Assembly (NCBI RefSeq): GCF_000090795.2
Contig: NW_003546579.1
Span: 45,815-91,093, forward strand
Length of the DNA stretch: 45,279 bases
Reading direction: 5' to 3'
Source of the DNA: Amphimedon queenslandica
Lineage: Eukaryota; Porifera; Demospongiae; Haplosclerida; Niphatidae
The position numbers and the translations under genes are program-made. Under the pieces are notes generated by a model. That model worked only from the letters and a program-made list of their open reading frames with translations, searched no databases and was not told where the DNA came from. This document shows, in pieces, positions 31,212 through 42,991 of this stretch. Each line of letters begins with the position of its first letter. The first letter of the stretch is position 1.

Positions 31212-33315
31212 TTAATTGTTTTTCTTTGTAAACAATTTATTTTTCAAGTATTCACTTTGAAGTGTGTAGTCATAACCGAGTGGCTCCCATTCGTAGTATG
31301 GGACCTGAAGAGAAAATGGAGAAAGAAATGTAACATCAATATTTAAACAATCATACTTGAATGAATTCCCAGCCAAAGGCTTCCAGCTGCCTCCTCTTTA
31401 TGACACTTCTTCCTAGCTTATGGTTACCATTAGCAGCAAAATGAAGCGGGCCATCAATCTCAATTATTATTCTCCTTTTAGCAGCTGCAACTCTCCCTCC
31501 ATCAACCCATCCACTGGATATATTATACAGCCCTTCACCTTTATTCTTAGTATCTTTGAATATTTTGGATAACCTTTTCCAAGGAACAGGTACATCCTCC
31601 ATGCAAAGCTTCTTCCAAGCAGCTAGACTCCATTTAAAATGCTTATTTCCAGGTGGTATAGGATCATCATTTTCATCTAACAAGATCTCAGCATCAACAG
31701 TGTAGCCATTAGGCATGTGAGCTTCTGGAATAAAAAGCTTGTCCTTACTTGAGTCCACCTTTTTGAAGTGGAGTAACTTCTCCAGTGTTTCTGTGATATT
31801 CCTTTCAAATCTTGATCTGAAAATGGCATGCTTAGTTATCAGCATCTCTGATAAAATGGAGGAACGTTGAGAAGGAGAGAGAGAGGGAAGGGAGAGGTGG
31901 GGGTTAGTCATTGATGCATTGTCCAGCTGCATGATAGTTTGAAAAGAGTGTGAGTTGGCTAAAAAATAAAATAAAATTAATCACAGTACTAATACAATAA
32001 TTATACCTTTTATAAATTCGTCTTTGAAAACCTGCTCAATCAAAGGTACTGGATACAACTCAAGGACAAGAAACGACCACAAAATGTTGACAAAAGCTTG
32101 CGAATTTTGAAACGCATAAGTACTTCCATAAGAGACCAAAAGCTCTTCAAGTGCTTTAAACAAAGCTGGTGAAGGATGATTGAAAAACCCATAGGCGTAC
32201 ACGGAATTAGATAAATCCTGAGGCTCCATTCTACAAAGTAGCGGTAATGCAACTTCAGCTGCTCTGTCCAACAGTACTGGGTCATAATGTCTCACTTTTG
32301 CTAGCATCCAAAGCATATGTGACAACAGACGTGGGTCGCACCAGTGTCTTGCTTTACTGGATAACAAGATCTCTCTCATCTTGTCGTAAAACTCTTTGTT
32401 GTAGTAATGCAACGACTTTCCTGACACCCACAGTAAATGTGATACGACACTAGTGGATTCACTTTCAAGTATTAAGGTTGATGTTTTCTCAAAGATCCAA
32501 TCTTCAAGAGGAATGTTACTTTTCTGCAGAGACCAGATAATGATTGCTACAGAATAATCATCCATTACATCAATACTCCTGTACAGGTAACCTAAAAGTG
32601 GATCTGTTAATTTTTCCGGCCATCTTCCAAGTACCGCAAAACTTCTGCAAGTCTTCTTCAGCCAGTAGTGCTGATCATAAGTGTGCAAGGCAAGTCGGAT
32701 TTTAAGAGCGGCAACAATGTGGTCAATCAATTCTGTCCGTCCTGTTCTAATGTTGAAGAGAGCTAAAGAGTTGACAATAGACCCAATGTCTGGAGGAGGA
32801 AGTCCAGATAGACTTTTACCACTTTCTTCTATCAAAGATAAAACGGTATCAGCTGCTCTTGGGTTAATGCTAGTTCTTAACTTGCTAAAACAAGAGAGTA
32901 GTTGAACCAGGTCCGGCAAAGACAGCAAATGCAAGTCTCCCATAATGTTGTTGCAAAGTTTTTGAAAAGTTTCATTATTTCTTAGCGGAGAATACATGGC
33001 CTTTTTGTAAGATCTTATTTCAGACACGGCTTTCAAAACTTGCAACCGATCAAAGACAGAGAGAGGCTTTTTGTACTTTCCCAGTATTTCCATTGAGGAG
33101 TTGAGTGACTCTGCTCGTAATATTGAAGATAATAAAGAATTATTATCAGGATTTGTTTTAGTGGCCTGATATTGAGAAGGAGGAGGGCCTGCTGACCGGG
33201 TAGAACTGGCTCTGGTTAGTTTAGGAGAGACTAGGGAGGATGAGAAAGAGAAGGAAGAAGGCAAGAACAGTCTCTGGAACTGAAATCTACCATGGAGTCG
33301 ACCTAATGTGTGCAT
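31212..33315 (-). CDS. FASTK-like RAP-domain protein, copy 3 (first of the array)
   Basis: Exons 32007-33315, 31357-31958 and 31212-31304 encode 667 residues. It has the same layout as copies 1 and 2, with a ten-residue deletion near the N-terminus (KTNPDNNS in place of the longer KTYSDTRSDMMIGS type) and a private stretch around 32640-32705 (KIRLALHTYDQHYWLKKTC). The RAP domain is intact (RRIIIEIDGPLHFAANGNH, PYYEWEP). This copy is upstream-most and the only one next to a GC-box promoter region, shared with the divergent MINDY3 gene. Confidence 0.82.
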
Positions 33316-33398
33316 GTTGCTTTTAACTAACCATTAATAACAAGCCACGCCTAATACTAAAGGATCTAGTTTATTTTTAACCCCCACGCCTATTAAAG
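33316..33398. promoter_or_regulatory. 83-bp bidirectional promoter, RAP copy 3 / MINDY3
   Basis: The spacer between opposite start codons holds CCACGCC boxes near 33344 and 33384 (GGCGTGG on the minus strand) and an AT-rich centre. Function is inferred from position. Confidence 0.55.
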
Positions 33399-36300
33399 AT
33401 GGAGGCTGGAGTGGTCTCAGCTGTGTGGGGCAAAGACATAGCTCAGGACGTGTTTCAGAGATGGAATCAAGGCAAGAGAGCTTCAGGATACTTTTATTTT
33501 GCATTTTATCTTTTATTTTAGGATTTATTTTCAGCTCAAAAGAGCCTCTGGCGTTAGTTCAGTACAGTGGGGGCCCCTGTGCTGTTTTGGCTCCAGTACA
33601 GGTCTGGCATCACGTGATCAAGTAGACGTATGATCTTTTGTGTAGGCTTTTATATTTCAAAAACATTTATACGAAGACAGAGACAACGACAATCTTGATA
33701 ATGAGGACTGGAGGAAGTGTGAAAGTAAGTCTTTAAACATAAAATTGGACTATGTAGCAGAAACTGTCATTGTAAAATTCATCATAATGTTAAAAATTGC
33801 GAAAATAAATATAAAATTATTATTAAATTTTAAGTTATCATTATTTTAGGTTCTGTGGCTCAAGGATTATTAATATCTGTCCTCTCTCATATTCTAATTA
33901 ATGCCAGCTCTGATGGCACCTGCAGACTTGCCTTACTCGATTCCAAAGCTCCACCCACTTCGACAGTTGCCATGGATACAATAGCACAAGTCACACCTAC
34001 TCAAACGGGTGGAGTGAGTGGTGGGTTGAAGAGGAAGCATCCCTCGCCTCTTTCAGAGGAAAAGACAAGTGGAATAAAACGAGAACCTTCTCTCTCCCTT
34101 CCTCCTCTTATAACGGGCAGCTCCATTGAGAAATTATTGGAAAAGGTCAAAAGGAAAGAGGAGGGGAGTGGTCACGGCCAGGAGAGTGGGTGTGGTCTTA
34201 CATTAGAGGCACTTTCGTCAGCTTTACGTAGCGTTAGAGAGAGACAGCAGGAGGAGGAGGAGGAGGAGGAGGGAGAAGATCAAGAGTTGAGAGCTATTGA
34301 TAATAAAATGATGTCAAGTGATGCATTAGGTCAAACCGGTTTAGCTAGCCGTCAAACCGGTTTGACTGGATCTGGTGATATTTCGTCAGCTACTACTAAA
34401 ACAAGAGCTGAGGATTTTCATTCTAAAATAAGGTCAATATATTAATAATTAACTAACCATTATTAATAGTTAATTAACCAGTATTGGTAGTTAATTAACC
34501 ACTATTAATAGTCAATGTTTATTAATTATTTTAGGGTGTGTCACTGCACTGACTTGGGTAGCACTGTTAGATGCATTAGAGAGAATTTGAGTGATTTCTT
34601 CAGCTCATACGGAGTCCTATTATTCCTTTATTCTGTAGTACTTACTAAAGTAAGAAAGGACATAAACCCATTCACTCAATAGTTTAAGAATTAGTATTAT
34701 AATAAACAATTATTACTGTGTTATAGTGTCCATAATATACCACTGATATGCAACTAGTATTAGTAGCACTAAAGTAAGAAAGGAGTTATATTTACCCATC
34801 CACACTCCACTATCAGTATTACACTATTACAATATTGCATGTATTGCATCTACAACTGAACTAAACTATAACACAGTATTGAGGTACACCAGCAGTTAGG
34901 AACTGTAGTGTGGTTGTTATGGTGGATGTCATCATGTCTTTTAGGGAATTGATAGAATATCTGAGGAAAGAGAAGAAACTGAGCAACCGTTGATAGACCC
35001 ACTTCATGGCCACGGAAGGTTGTGTCTTATTATTTTATTATTTTTAAGTTAATTTGAATAAATATTAGTCAGAATTTGATTAATTTGCTATTGACTGGAC
35101 GCTGTGTTACCAACGTCTTTGATTTGGATAAAGATCTTGGAGGAATGAGTAAGTTAATTATAATTATTCAATAATTACTAACAATAATTATTCAAAATAT
35201 TACTGCTAGTTTATGATTGTCTTCTCTCTCTCTCCTTGTTTAGAGTTGCTTGGCATTCCAAGGCAATCCACAGTTGGTTTTTTAACGATATTAGAATCTC
35301 TTCATTACTGTGAGGTCTGTCTGTCTGCAAATTACTCCTAGTAGTTAGAACAACTTTAAAAATTCGTAAAAAATTCATTTGTGATCGGAATCAGCTCAAA
35401 CTTTCTACACAACATAAGTACATGTATATGCATCAGGAAATGTAATAAAAATGGAGAATTTTCTACTTTTCATTTTTGGCAAAATTTGGCCCGCGACCCT
35501 GTACTATAGTACAGGGACTTTTGTCCGATTTTGGAGCAACTTTAAAAAATCGTAAAAAATCCAAACTTGATCGGAATCAGCTCAAACTTTCTATGCAACA
35601 TAAGAACATGTATATGCATCAGGAAATGTAATAAAAATGGAGAATTTTCTACTTTTCATTTTTGGCAAAATTTGGCCCGCGACCCTAGTACAGGGACTTT
35701 TGTCCGATTTTGGAGCAACTTTAAAAAATCATAAAAAATCCAAACTTGAAGTACAGAAAAATTGGAGAACTCTCTCCTCCTACTATAATTTTTATAATGT
35801 TTAGGTTGGTAGTTTTCTAAAGAATCCTATTTATCCTGTCTGGTTGATAGCCAGTGAGACTCACTTGACTGTACTTTTCTCACTGGTGAGCTACAGCTGT
35901 TGCTAGGGAACCTCCCCTTGTTGCTAAGGGGTATTTTATGTACGTCTTGTTTTGTAGGAGATCGGTCTTACTTCTGAAGAAGATGCACAATCTGTGGCCA
36001 AGAGAGAATTCTCACGATTTAGTATTGAAGGTGAAAGTGAAAATTATTACTATTATTATTATTATTAAGAGCAGTTGTTATTATTAATTATTTATTGTTA
36101 TTTTTATTATTTAAAGGTGATTCTTGTCTAATGGCTACTGACAAGTTAACTGATCTATTACAAAAGTTAAATCTTGAGACAGACTCTGGCTAGTAAGCTA
36201 ATAGCCTATTGCAGCTGCTACTCTTCCCTCCTTTTCTCTCATTGCAGTGTTGAGTATATGAAGAAGAAACTAGACAAGGAGAGTGCAGGGATTATTCTGC

Positions 36301-36483
36301 TTAGTGATTTTTTAAACGAGTTTTATCCTTTTCCAGTAAGCTTTCTCCTTTTCTCTTCTCTCCTCTCTCTCTCTCTCTTTCCTCCAGCAGATGGAATGTG
36401 AAAGACCCAAAGCATTTACAGTTTATCATTACAACGGATTAATACACAACAACGAAGATGAGGTAAGTGTAAAATCTAGTGCC

Positions 36484-36524
<41 letters not shown>

Positions 36525-36684
36525 TTTACTTTCTCCTCAGATCCAGCTTGCCAGAGGGCAGGCAGTGGCCCTTGGTGAAGCAGGCGGTACTAGTTCAGAC
36601 ATTTCTTTAATTAACTGCCTTCAGACAAAATGGCCCGACCTTATCATACATTGGGATGGTGGAACGGATCCTAAAATTATTTAA
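33399..36684 (+). CDS. MINDY3: Ubiquitin hydrolase MINDY-3 (FAM188A)
   Basis: MINDY enzymes cleave Lys48-linked polyubiquitin. Exons: 33399-33471, 33522-33601, 33646-33724, 33850-34432, 34535-34649, 34945-35018, 35069-35148, 35244-35314, 35805-35885, 35958-36030, 36117-36192, 36248-36335, 36388-36462 and 36541-36684; about 563 residues. The catalytic Cys is in SGGPCAVLAPVQ (Cys44) and the catalytic His in AFTVYHYNG (about His505). YGVLLFLYSVVLTKG, LINLLLTGRCVTNVFD, GIPRQSTVGFLT, SETHLTVLFS and CLQTKWP match the family closely. Exon 4 carries an extra, probably disordered insert (about residues 105-255, Lys/Ser/Glu-rich), which explains the greater length than the vertebrate ~445. Intron 1 is GC-AG (AAG|GCAAGA). 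Exon 13 has a NAGNAG acceptor. AATAAA lies near 36833. Confidence 0.9.
34449..34515. repeat. ~23-bp tandem repeat in MINDY3 intron 4
   Basis: Three imperfect units of TTAATTAACCA(C/G)TATTRRTAG. Confidence 0.7.
35335..35755 (-). repeat. ~186-bp palindrome-bearing repeat in MINDY3 intron 8
   Basis: Two-plus units with a 186-base period (35401, 35587). The first has the full CCCTGTACTATAGTACAGGG palindrome; the second has a deletion in it (GACCCTAGTACAGGG near 35682). Orientation is the same as at 5332-5958. Confidence 0.88.
36484..36524. repeat. (AAT)n microsatellite
   Basis: Lies in the last MINDY3 intron, just before the acceptor. Confidence 0.85.
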
Positions 36685-37025
36685 AGAATACAAAACCTCT
36701 CTCCCTCTCTCCTTCCCTCCAGCAACAATCAGCTATCGATCAGGACATTAATTGGAACTAATTATTTACATTATCATCTTTAACTTTCTCATCTAATAAT
36801 TTAAATGTTTTCTCTCTCCCTCTCTTTCGTATAATAAAAATAATTAATTGGAAAAATCAAAATGAAAAATGTGTGTGTATTAACTGTACATAACCAATAA
36901 TCAACAACAATAATAATAATAATGATAAGAATTATGTCAAATTGTGGATATAAAATCATAATAATTGAAAAGAAAAGAGGAAAAGCAACATAAAATGTGT
37001 GCCATATTCATATACAAATACATTC

Positions 37026-37076
<51 letters not shown>

Positions 37077-37112
37077 TATACATGTATATATTCAATCAAT
37101 ATTAATATTAAT
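36685..37112. other. Convergent spacer MINDY3 / DENND1
   Basis: 428 bp between two stop codons. It holds a CT-rich stretch, AATAAA near 36833, and an (AAT)n microsatellite (37025-37075). No gene is visible. Confidence 0.6.
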
Positions 37113-38820
37113 CTACTGTTGTTTCATTGCATATCCTTTAAGTCCGTCATGCCCAAAAATATCCCCCAGGGGGTCATCATTATTACCAGCAGAAGCCCCG
37201 CCCCCCACAGAATTCAATTTTGATACGTCTACCGGAGTTAAGGAACCGATTAAAGAGCTTTCAAGTGAAGCCGTACCTCTCTTTCTCTCAAAGTTCTTGA
37301 GTCCTGAGCCGGAATAAGGTTGGGGCTTTAAAGGTGGAGCTCCCCTAGCAATGGGAGGGCTGTCCTTGGCAATAAGTGCTCCGCCTGGTTTAAAAGGATT
37401 ACTGTCGTACTCTCCAGGGGTGAGAATTGGTTGCCAGGGGTCGTTAGGAGGTCTTACCATTTCATTAATCACTGGCATACGCTGGTCACTAGTAATGGAA
37501 TTATAAGTGGGCGTGGCCATACTTGAAGTAGTTAATCCTGTTTCAGTAAAAGTCGTATCCCTCAGTGCTCTCTGAAGCTCTTCCCCTGCCGTTGAAACTG
37601 ACCCGGCGGTGAACGGATCACTGATTCTGCGTGAACTCTTGATCAGCGCGTCAGCAACTGCAGATCCGAAATCAGATGACGGAGAGTTCCGATTGGTCAG
37701 TTCAAATATTTCGTGTAAGTCCCCGCCTTTACCCTTCTCCCCTCCCTTAAGGTGCTTCTTTCTAGGAGGAGGGACAGGGGGCATTAGGGACGGAGGGGAC
37801 TCTGAGATGTGCTCATTTTTAGTAACAGTATCAACTCCGCCCCAAGAGGAGGAGGAGCTCGAGGAGACTATGGAGGCGGAGTCAGTGTCCCCCTCGTCCG
37901 ATAGAACCGGTCTGATCAGTACTGGGGTAGGCATGCGCTCGATGGTATGGACTGAGTCCGTTAGATCGACCAGTTGACCAGTAGCTACCTCCAGCGAGTC
38001 CTTACTGCTGATACTCACCGACTCAGCACTATTATCATCGAGACTCAGTCTCTGGTTATTATCAGAGATAGGCGTGGTTATTATAAGGGGCGGGGCTTCG
38101 GTGAGTGAACTTCTCTTTCTTTGGAGGTCGAGCATCTGATTCAGTTTGTCCATACCAACCTTGTGCTGTGAGTAAGGGATCACTGGCGGAGGGACTTTGG
38201 ACTACAGAGGAGGGAGAATAAGAGGACATGATACAGTATTAGGATCATGTGGTGGGTTACTTTGTGTCGTCCATCTTGACTGCTCCCAGTGGCTGGTAGT
38301 GTGGAGGATTTATTTGACAAGTTAGGACTCCAGCTGGGATACATATCGCTAATCCTCTCCTAAGAATAATAATAATAATTAAAAATTAATAATAACATCC
38401 TACATTTCCTTTCCCTTGGAACAGGTTCTTGGTATCTTTCATTAAAGTTCGGGTGTTTTTAGCAACCTTGGTGCTGTGTTTATGGAGCAAATCCTACAAA
38501 AATGTAACACAAACATTGTTAAAATTTCAAAATATCTAACACCAGCTGCTACCAACACACAGAGAAAACTTGACAGGAATTCACACACAAGGACTTCCCT
38601 TACCTTCATGTCCTTGAAAGCAACCTTCATCTGATCCGACGACCACTTCCCCGACTTCAGCTCTTCCTCGTAGATGATGACCTCATCGTCAAACATGTCC
38701 CTATCCTTGTTCGAGTTGAGTCTGTCTATCCTCCCATTTATGAACTGCTGGAAGTGTTGGAACTCGAGTAGCAAAGACAAGAACTCTTCCATGTGGGGCC
38801 TGGACTTTATGAAACTGTGG

Positions 38821-38874
<54 letters not shown>

Positions 38875-40342
38875 GAGAGACAGACAGAGAAAGATAAAAG
38901 AATAAATATTGAAGGAATTTACATTCAAATGTACATCTTACATACACACACATACATAAACAAGTACATGTATATAAAACTAAATCATTTAATTGTTAAA
39001 CATACGCTTCTCTATCAAAAGAGACAGTGGATTCTCCTTCTCTCATCTTCAGAGCCAGTCGATATCCTCCCAGTAGTGCCACGTTAGCCTGTAGGAAAGC
39101 TTTAGTGCAAGTATCACCGTAAGCCGAAGAACTCTTTTTTAAAACGTTCTTTAATTGTGTGGAGACGTCCGGAGGAATGTTGAGCAGATCCTCGTAATAC
39201 GGTGATTCAAGTTCGCTTTGATCAATGTCCAGTATGACAGCGTCGTTGATCGGCATAGCACGAACTTGATCCATCATGGAGGAGTGGATACCCATCAGGA
39301 AAGGCATTGGGGCTCTAATTAGAATAAACAACCGGGTGGCTTTAATTAGAGCAATTTAAATGAGGACAAATTGAATTAAAAATACAGATTACGTATAGTT
39401 TAAAAAAACAATTATCATAGAAGCATTAGTTAGGAAAGATTTATAGACGGGCATTAATTAGGATGGATTTATAGACGGGCATTAATTAGGAAAGATTTAT
39501 AGACGGGCATTAGTTAGGAAAGATTTATAGACGGGCATTAATTAGGATGGATTTATAGACGGGCATTAATTAGGAAAGATTTATAGACAGGCATTAATTA
39601 GGAAAGATTTATAGACGGGCATTAGTTAGGAAAGATTTATAGACGGGCATTAATTAGGATGGATTTATAGATGGGCATTAATTAGGAAAGATTTATAGAC
39701 GGGCATTAATTAGGATAGATTTATAGACGGGCATTAGTTAGGAAAGATTTATAGACGGGCATTAATTAGGATAGATTTATAGACGGGCACTAATTAGGAA
39801 AGATTTATAGACGGGCATTAATTAGGAAAAATTTATAGACGGGCATTAATTAGGATAGATTTATAGACGGGCATTAATTAGGATAGATTTATAGACGGGC
39901 ATTAATTAGGATAAATTTATAGACGGGCATTAATTAGGATAGATTTATAGACGGGCATTAATTAGGATAGATTTATAAATGGGCATTAATTAGGATAGAT
40001 TTATAGACGGGCACTAATTAGGATAGATTTATAGACGGGCATTAATTAGGATAGATTTATAGACGGGCACTAATTAGAACTCACGTGCAGTAATCAATGA
40101 GATGGTGTGGAGTAATTGGAATAAAAATGTGTTGCCTTTAAAAGGGAAGAAGTAATAATTGATAATAATAAAAAGAGATATTGAATTCTTACCAAAAAAG
40201 AGGATAGAGTAGTAATACACAGCCATGTACAGCTGCTGAGAGCTATAAGAAAATTAAAATAAAATAAAATAAATAAAAGGTACTCACAGTCTTTAAACTA
40301 CTAGAAGTGATGATGATCCGTCTTTCAAATAACATACTAAAA

Positions 40343-40402
<60 letters not shown>

Positions 40403-41527
40403 CAGGTAAAACAGATAAGTACATGTACGGCATAAACTTACTTAGCGTATAAACACAGAATAACTTGATGATGTAGTGTTGGATAAAAAAGAGTTAAATT
40501 ATGCTACAAAAAAAACAAAAATAAAATATACTGAAATATACTAAAATATACAGTACATGCACTATAAACACAAATATACACGGACTCACATCTGTTGGTA
40601 TCTCTGGTAGTCTTTTAGTATTAGGTAAAGGAAAGGTGTACACCTAATAAGGAAGCAAAAGGTAGTGAAATAATGATCATACATATATGTACATGCTCTA
40701 TTGTATTAGGTTACAGTTCTAGTGTGTGTTCATGAGATGATGGCTAATTGATAGTGAGTGTGTGGCGGTAGTGATAGTGGCAAAGTAAACATCAATGACT
40801 ACTTCATGATAATGCTTCCTTTAAAAGCATCACATGAATAGACAGACAATTGTACACACACACACTATACAGTACATACTAAATAGGAAGACATACACCG
40901 TGCAAGCATGACTTTAAGATAGACAACCGTCTTAGTTTATTTACAATACATTATACCATAAAACAATACATGTACATTTAAAGGTACAATGTAGATTATC
41001 ATATAATTATACATTTAAAAGTACATGTACATGCATGACTTTAAGATAGACAACCAGTCTTGGTTTATTTACAATACATTATGTAACAGATAGACTTTGG
41101 GATGGTAAAACTACATGTACATGTACATTGAAAGGTACAATGTAGACTATGTACATATGTACATACACATCCACTACATAAACACATACAAGTACATAAT
41201 ACATTTAAAAGTACATGTACATGTACATACATGCCTCCATTACATGTATTGTGTATAGTGTACCTGCCCAGTGTCTATCCCTTCAGGTACTAAAGTCATA
41301 ACAGTTTCGGTATTGAGGGAAGGTACCGGGTGCTTGTAGAGGCTGGTCAGGAATGGATCAATCAGCTCCGTCTATGGATAGAAAGGAGGCGTGTCAACCC
41401 CGCCCACTCTTTTAATTGATTGGCATACCTGGAAGTCGGCGTGAAAGTCTGAGATTTTGTCCAATATTTTGTAGAAAACTTTGAACCAGGGAAGATCGCT
41501 AAAATAAGAACATAATTATAATAATTA

Positions 41528-41561
<34 letters not shown>

Positions 41562-42991
41562 GATTTGTACACAATGTGCTGTAGAATGTAAATTCGTACA
41601 TTCGTACATGTACATGTATCTATAACTGTATTTTCTATTTTTATTATTGTTAGTGATGATGTCATTCCAGTGCTAAGGTAAACATGTAGTCCATTAGCAA
41701 CTGACATCATAACCATCATCATTATTAATTAATATACCAAAGATTAATAAACCCGTTAGCCTGTGTGGGCGTTAATTAACGAGTACTCAACACTTTGGAA
41801 TGAAATACACGTACACGTACATGTACTCCCTTTTCCCTTTACCTTATGAAGCAGGAGCACACGTCGCCACGAGGAGGATACCGACAGAAACCAAAACGGA
41901 AGGTGCCTTGAAGATCCGTTAGACAAAAAGTGAAGTGTTCTTCAGCATTAGTGCTGGAAGAGATCAAAGGAGAGAGAGAGGAAGAGGGAGAGTAAATGTA
42001 TGTCCACACTCAAGGTTGTCAAGTCATTTCACTTACTTTGAGTCTTTTGTGGGGAAGACAAACTTTGCCAGGTTTTTCTTTAGATCCTAAAATTAACAAA
42101 AAACAGGCACAACGTAAATACATGTACACCCACACACTCAATAACAAATTAAATATCAAATCAATGTGTCGTATCTTTTTGAGATATCAAGGTGTAATGT
42201 TCACGCATTTGAACTCACCTCATCAAACTGATGATCTTTGGGATATAATCTTTTGATCTCTGGAGCTGCATGGGAATGGAGTTATGGGAATAGAAATATA
42301 GGAATGAAAGTAGATAAATACATGTATGTTATACCTTTATCATCATGAGGCCTGATGTATTCAACGTAACATTCAAACGTTTGAGTCGGGTTTCTGAGAG
42401 AGAGAGGGGGGGGAGAGACAGAGACGACAGACATGATGATAACATGTGTGTGTATCTTAAATGACATCAGAGAGAGTATGATAACAGTGCAATGTCTTTA
42501 ACACTGTCTCTATTACTACACACCTCATGTGACCTCTATTTAAAGTCTAGTACACTTCCTTCCATCATCTTATATCAAACATGTGGTAACCTCTCTCTCC
42601 TTCTCTTCCCCCCCTCTCTCTCCATTCAAATAATGCAGCTCTTGTTTACATTGTTTAGCAAGTGAAAGCTATCAAAAAACAGGCCCTACTCTACCCCTAA
42701 CACATGTACCTGTACATGTACAGATACATACAAGTGTAGTTTTGTATGTAGTCAAGTTCCTCATAATAAGATGATTAACAGTCTCTAGTGTATTGTATAC
42801 ACTAGTCTACCTATTATTGTGTACTATAGACTGATAAACAACACTACATGGATACTATTGACAGACTCCCCACTGCATTTGTAACCATTGTTCATCATTT
42901 CTCTAAGTTCTTTCAATACAAATCATATTGTAATTCTTTACAACATAAGGGATAAGCTCTCCATAGCTTACTTCTTTACTCTAGAGTCCAT
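37113..42991 (-). CDS. DENND1: DENND1 (connecdenn) Rab35 GEF
   Basis: DENND1 proteins activate Rab35 on clathrin-coated vesicles. Exons: 42972-42991, 42335-42393, 42219-42265, 42037-42086, 41843-41953, 41429-41498, 41264-41371, 40590-40643, 40442-40503, 40288-40336, 40193-40242, 40085-40135, 39006-39314, 38604-38814, 38404-38493, 38261-38359 and 37113-38201; 842 residues. The start MDSRVKK.NPTQTFECYVE matches MGSRIKQNPETTFEVYVE of DENND1. The tripartite DENN domain follows (FRFGFCRYP, DLPWFKVFYKIL, LFERRIIIT, FWQHIFIPI, DYCTAPMPFLMGIHSSMM). The tail (from residue 481) is disordered and carries endocytic motifs: DPF, DPW, NPF and a proline-rich PPVPPPRKK, expected to bind AP-2, EH and SH3 partners. 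All 17 exons join in phase. It is divergent from the hnRNP H gene. Confidence 0.9.
38821..38896. repeat. (GA)n and (GACA)n microsatellite in DENND1 intron 13
   Basis: GA repeats run into about eight GACA units. Confidence 0.9.
39423..40076. repeat. 28-bp minisatellite filling DENND1 intron 12
   Basis: About 23 units of GATTTATAGACGGGCATTAATTAGGA(A/T)(A/G). Variants are point changes (GGAAA, GGATG, GGATA; TTAGTTAG; GGGCAC). The last unit ends within 10 bases of the exon 12 donor at 40084, and the intron's left end carries related CTAATTAGAATAA sequence. Confidence 0.95.
40343..40397. repeat. (GA)n microsatellite
   Basis: About 27 GA units in a DENND1 intron. Confidence 0.92.
40916..41150. 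repeat. ~117-bp tandem duplication in DENND1 intron 7
   Basis: GCATGACTTTAAGATAGACAAC starts at 40916 and again at 41033, followed in both by TTTATTTACAATACATTAT and ACATGTACAT. The rest of intron 40644-41263 is AT-rich with many GTACATGTAC palindromes. Confidence 0.8.
41528..41561. repeat. (AAT)n microsatellite
   Basis: In DENND1 intron 5 (41499-41842); nothing else is seen in that intron. Confidence 0.85.
42394..42971 (-). other. DENND1 intron 1, no feature seen
   Basis: 578 bp with a CT-rich tract near 42590-42625 and a TACATGTACCTGTACATGTA palindrome near 42703. No gene is visible. Confidence 0.5.

Noticed and set aside
39423-40076. CRISPR-like regular repeat array
   Set aside because: Units abut with no spacers and the setting is a eukaryotic intron; it is a minisatellite.
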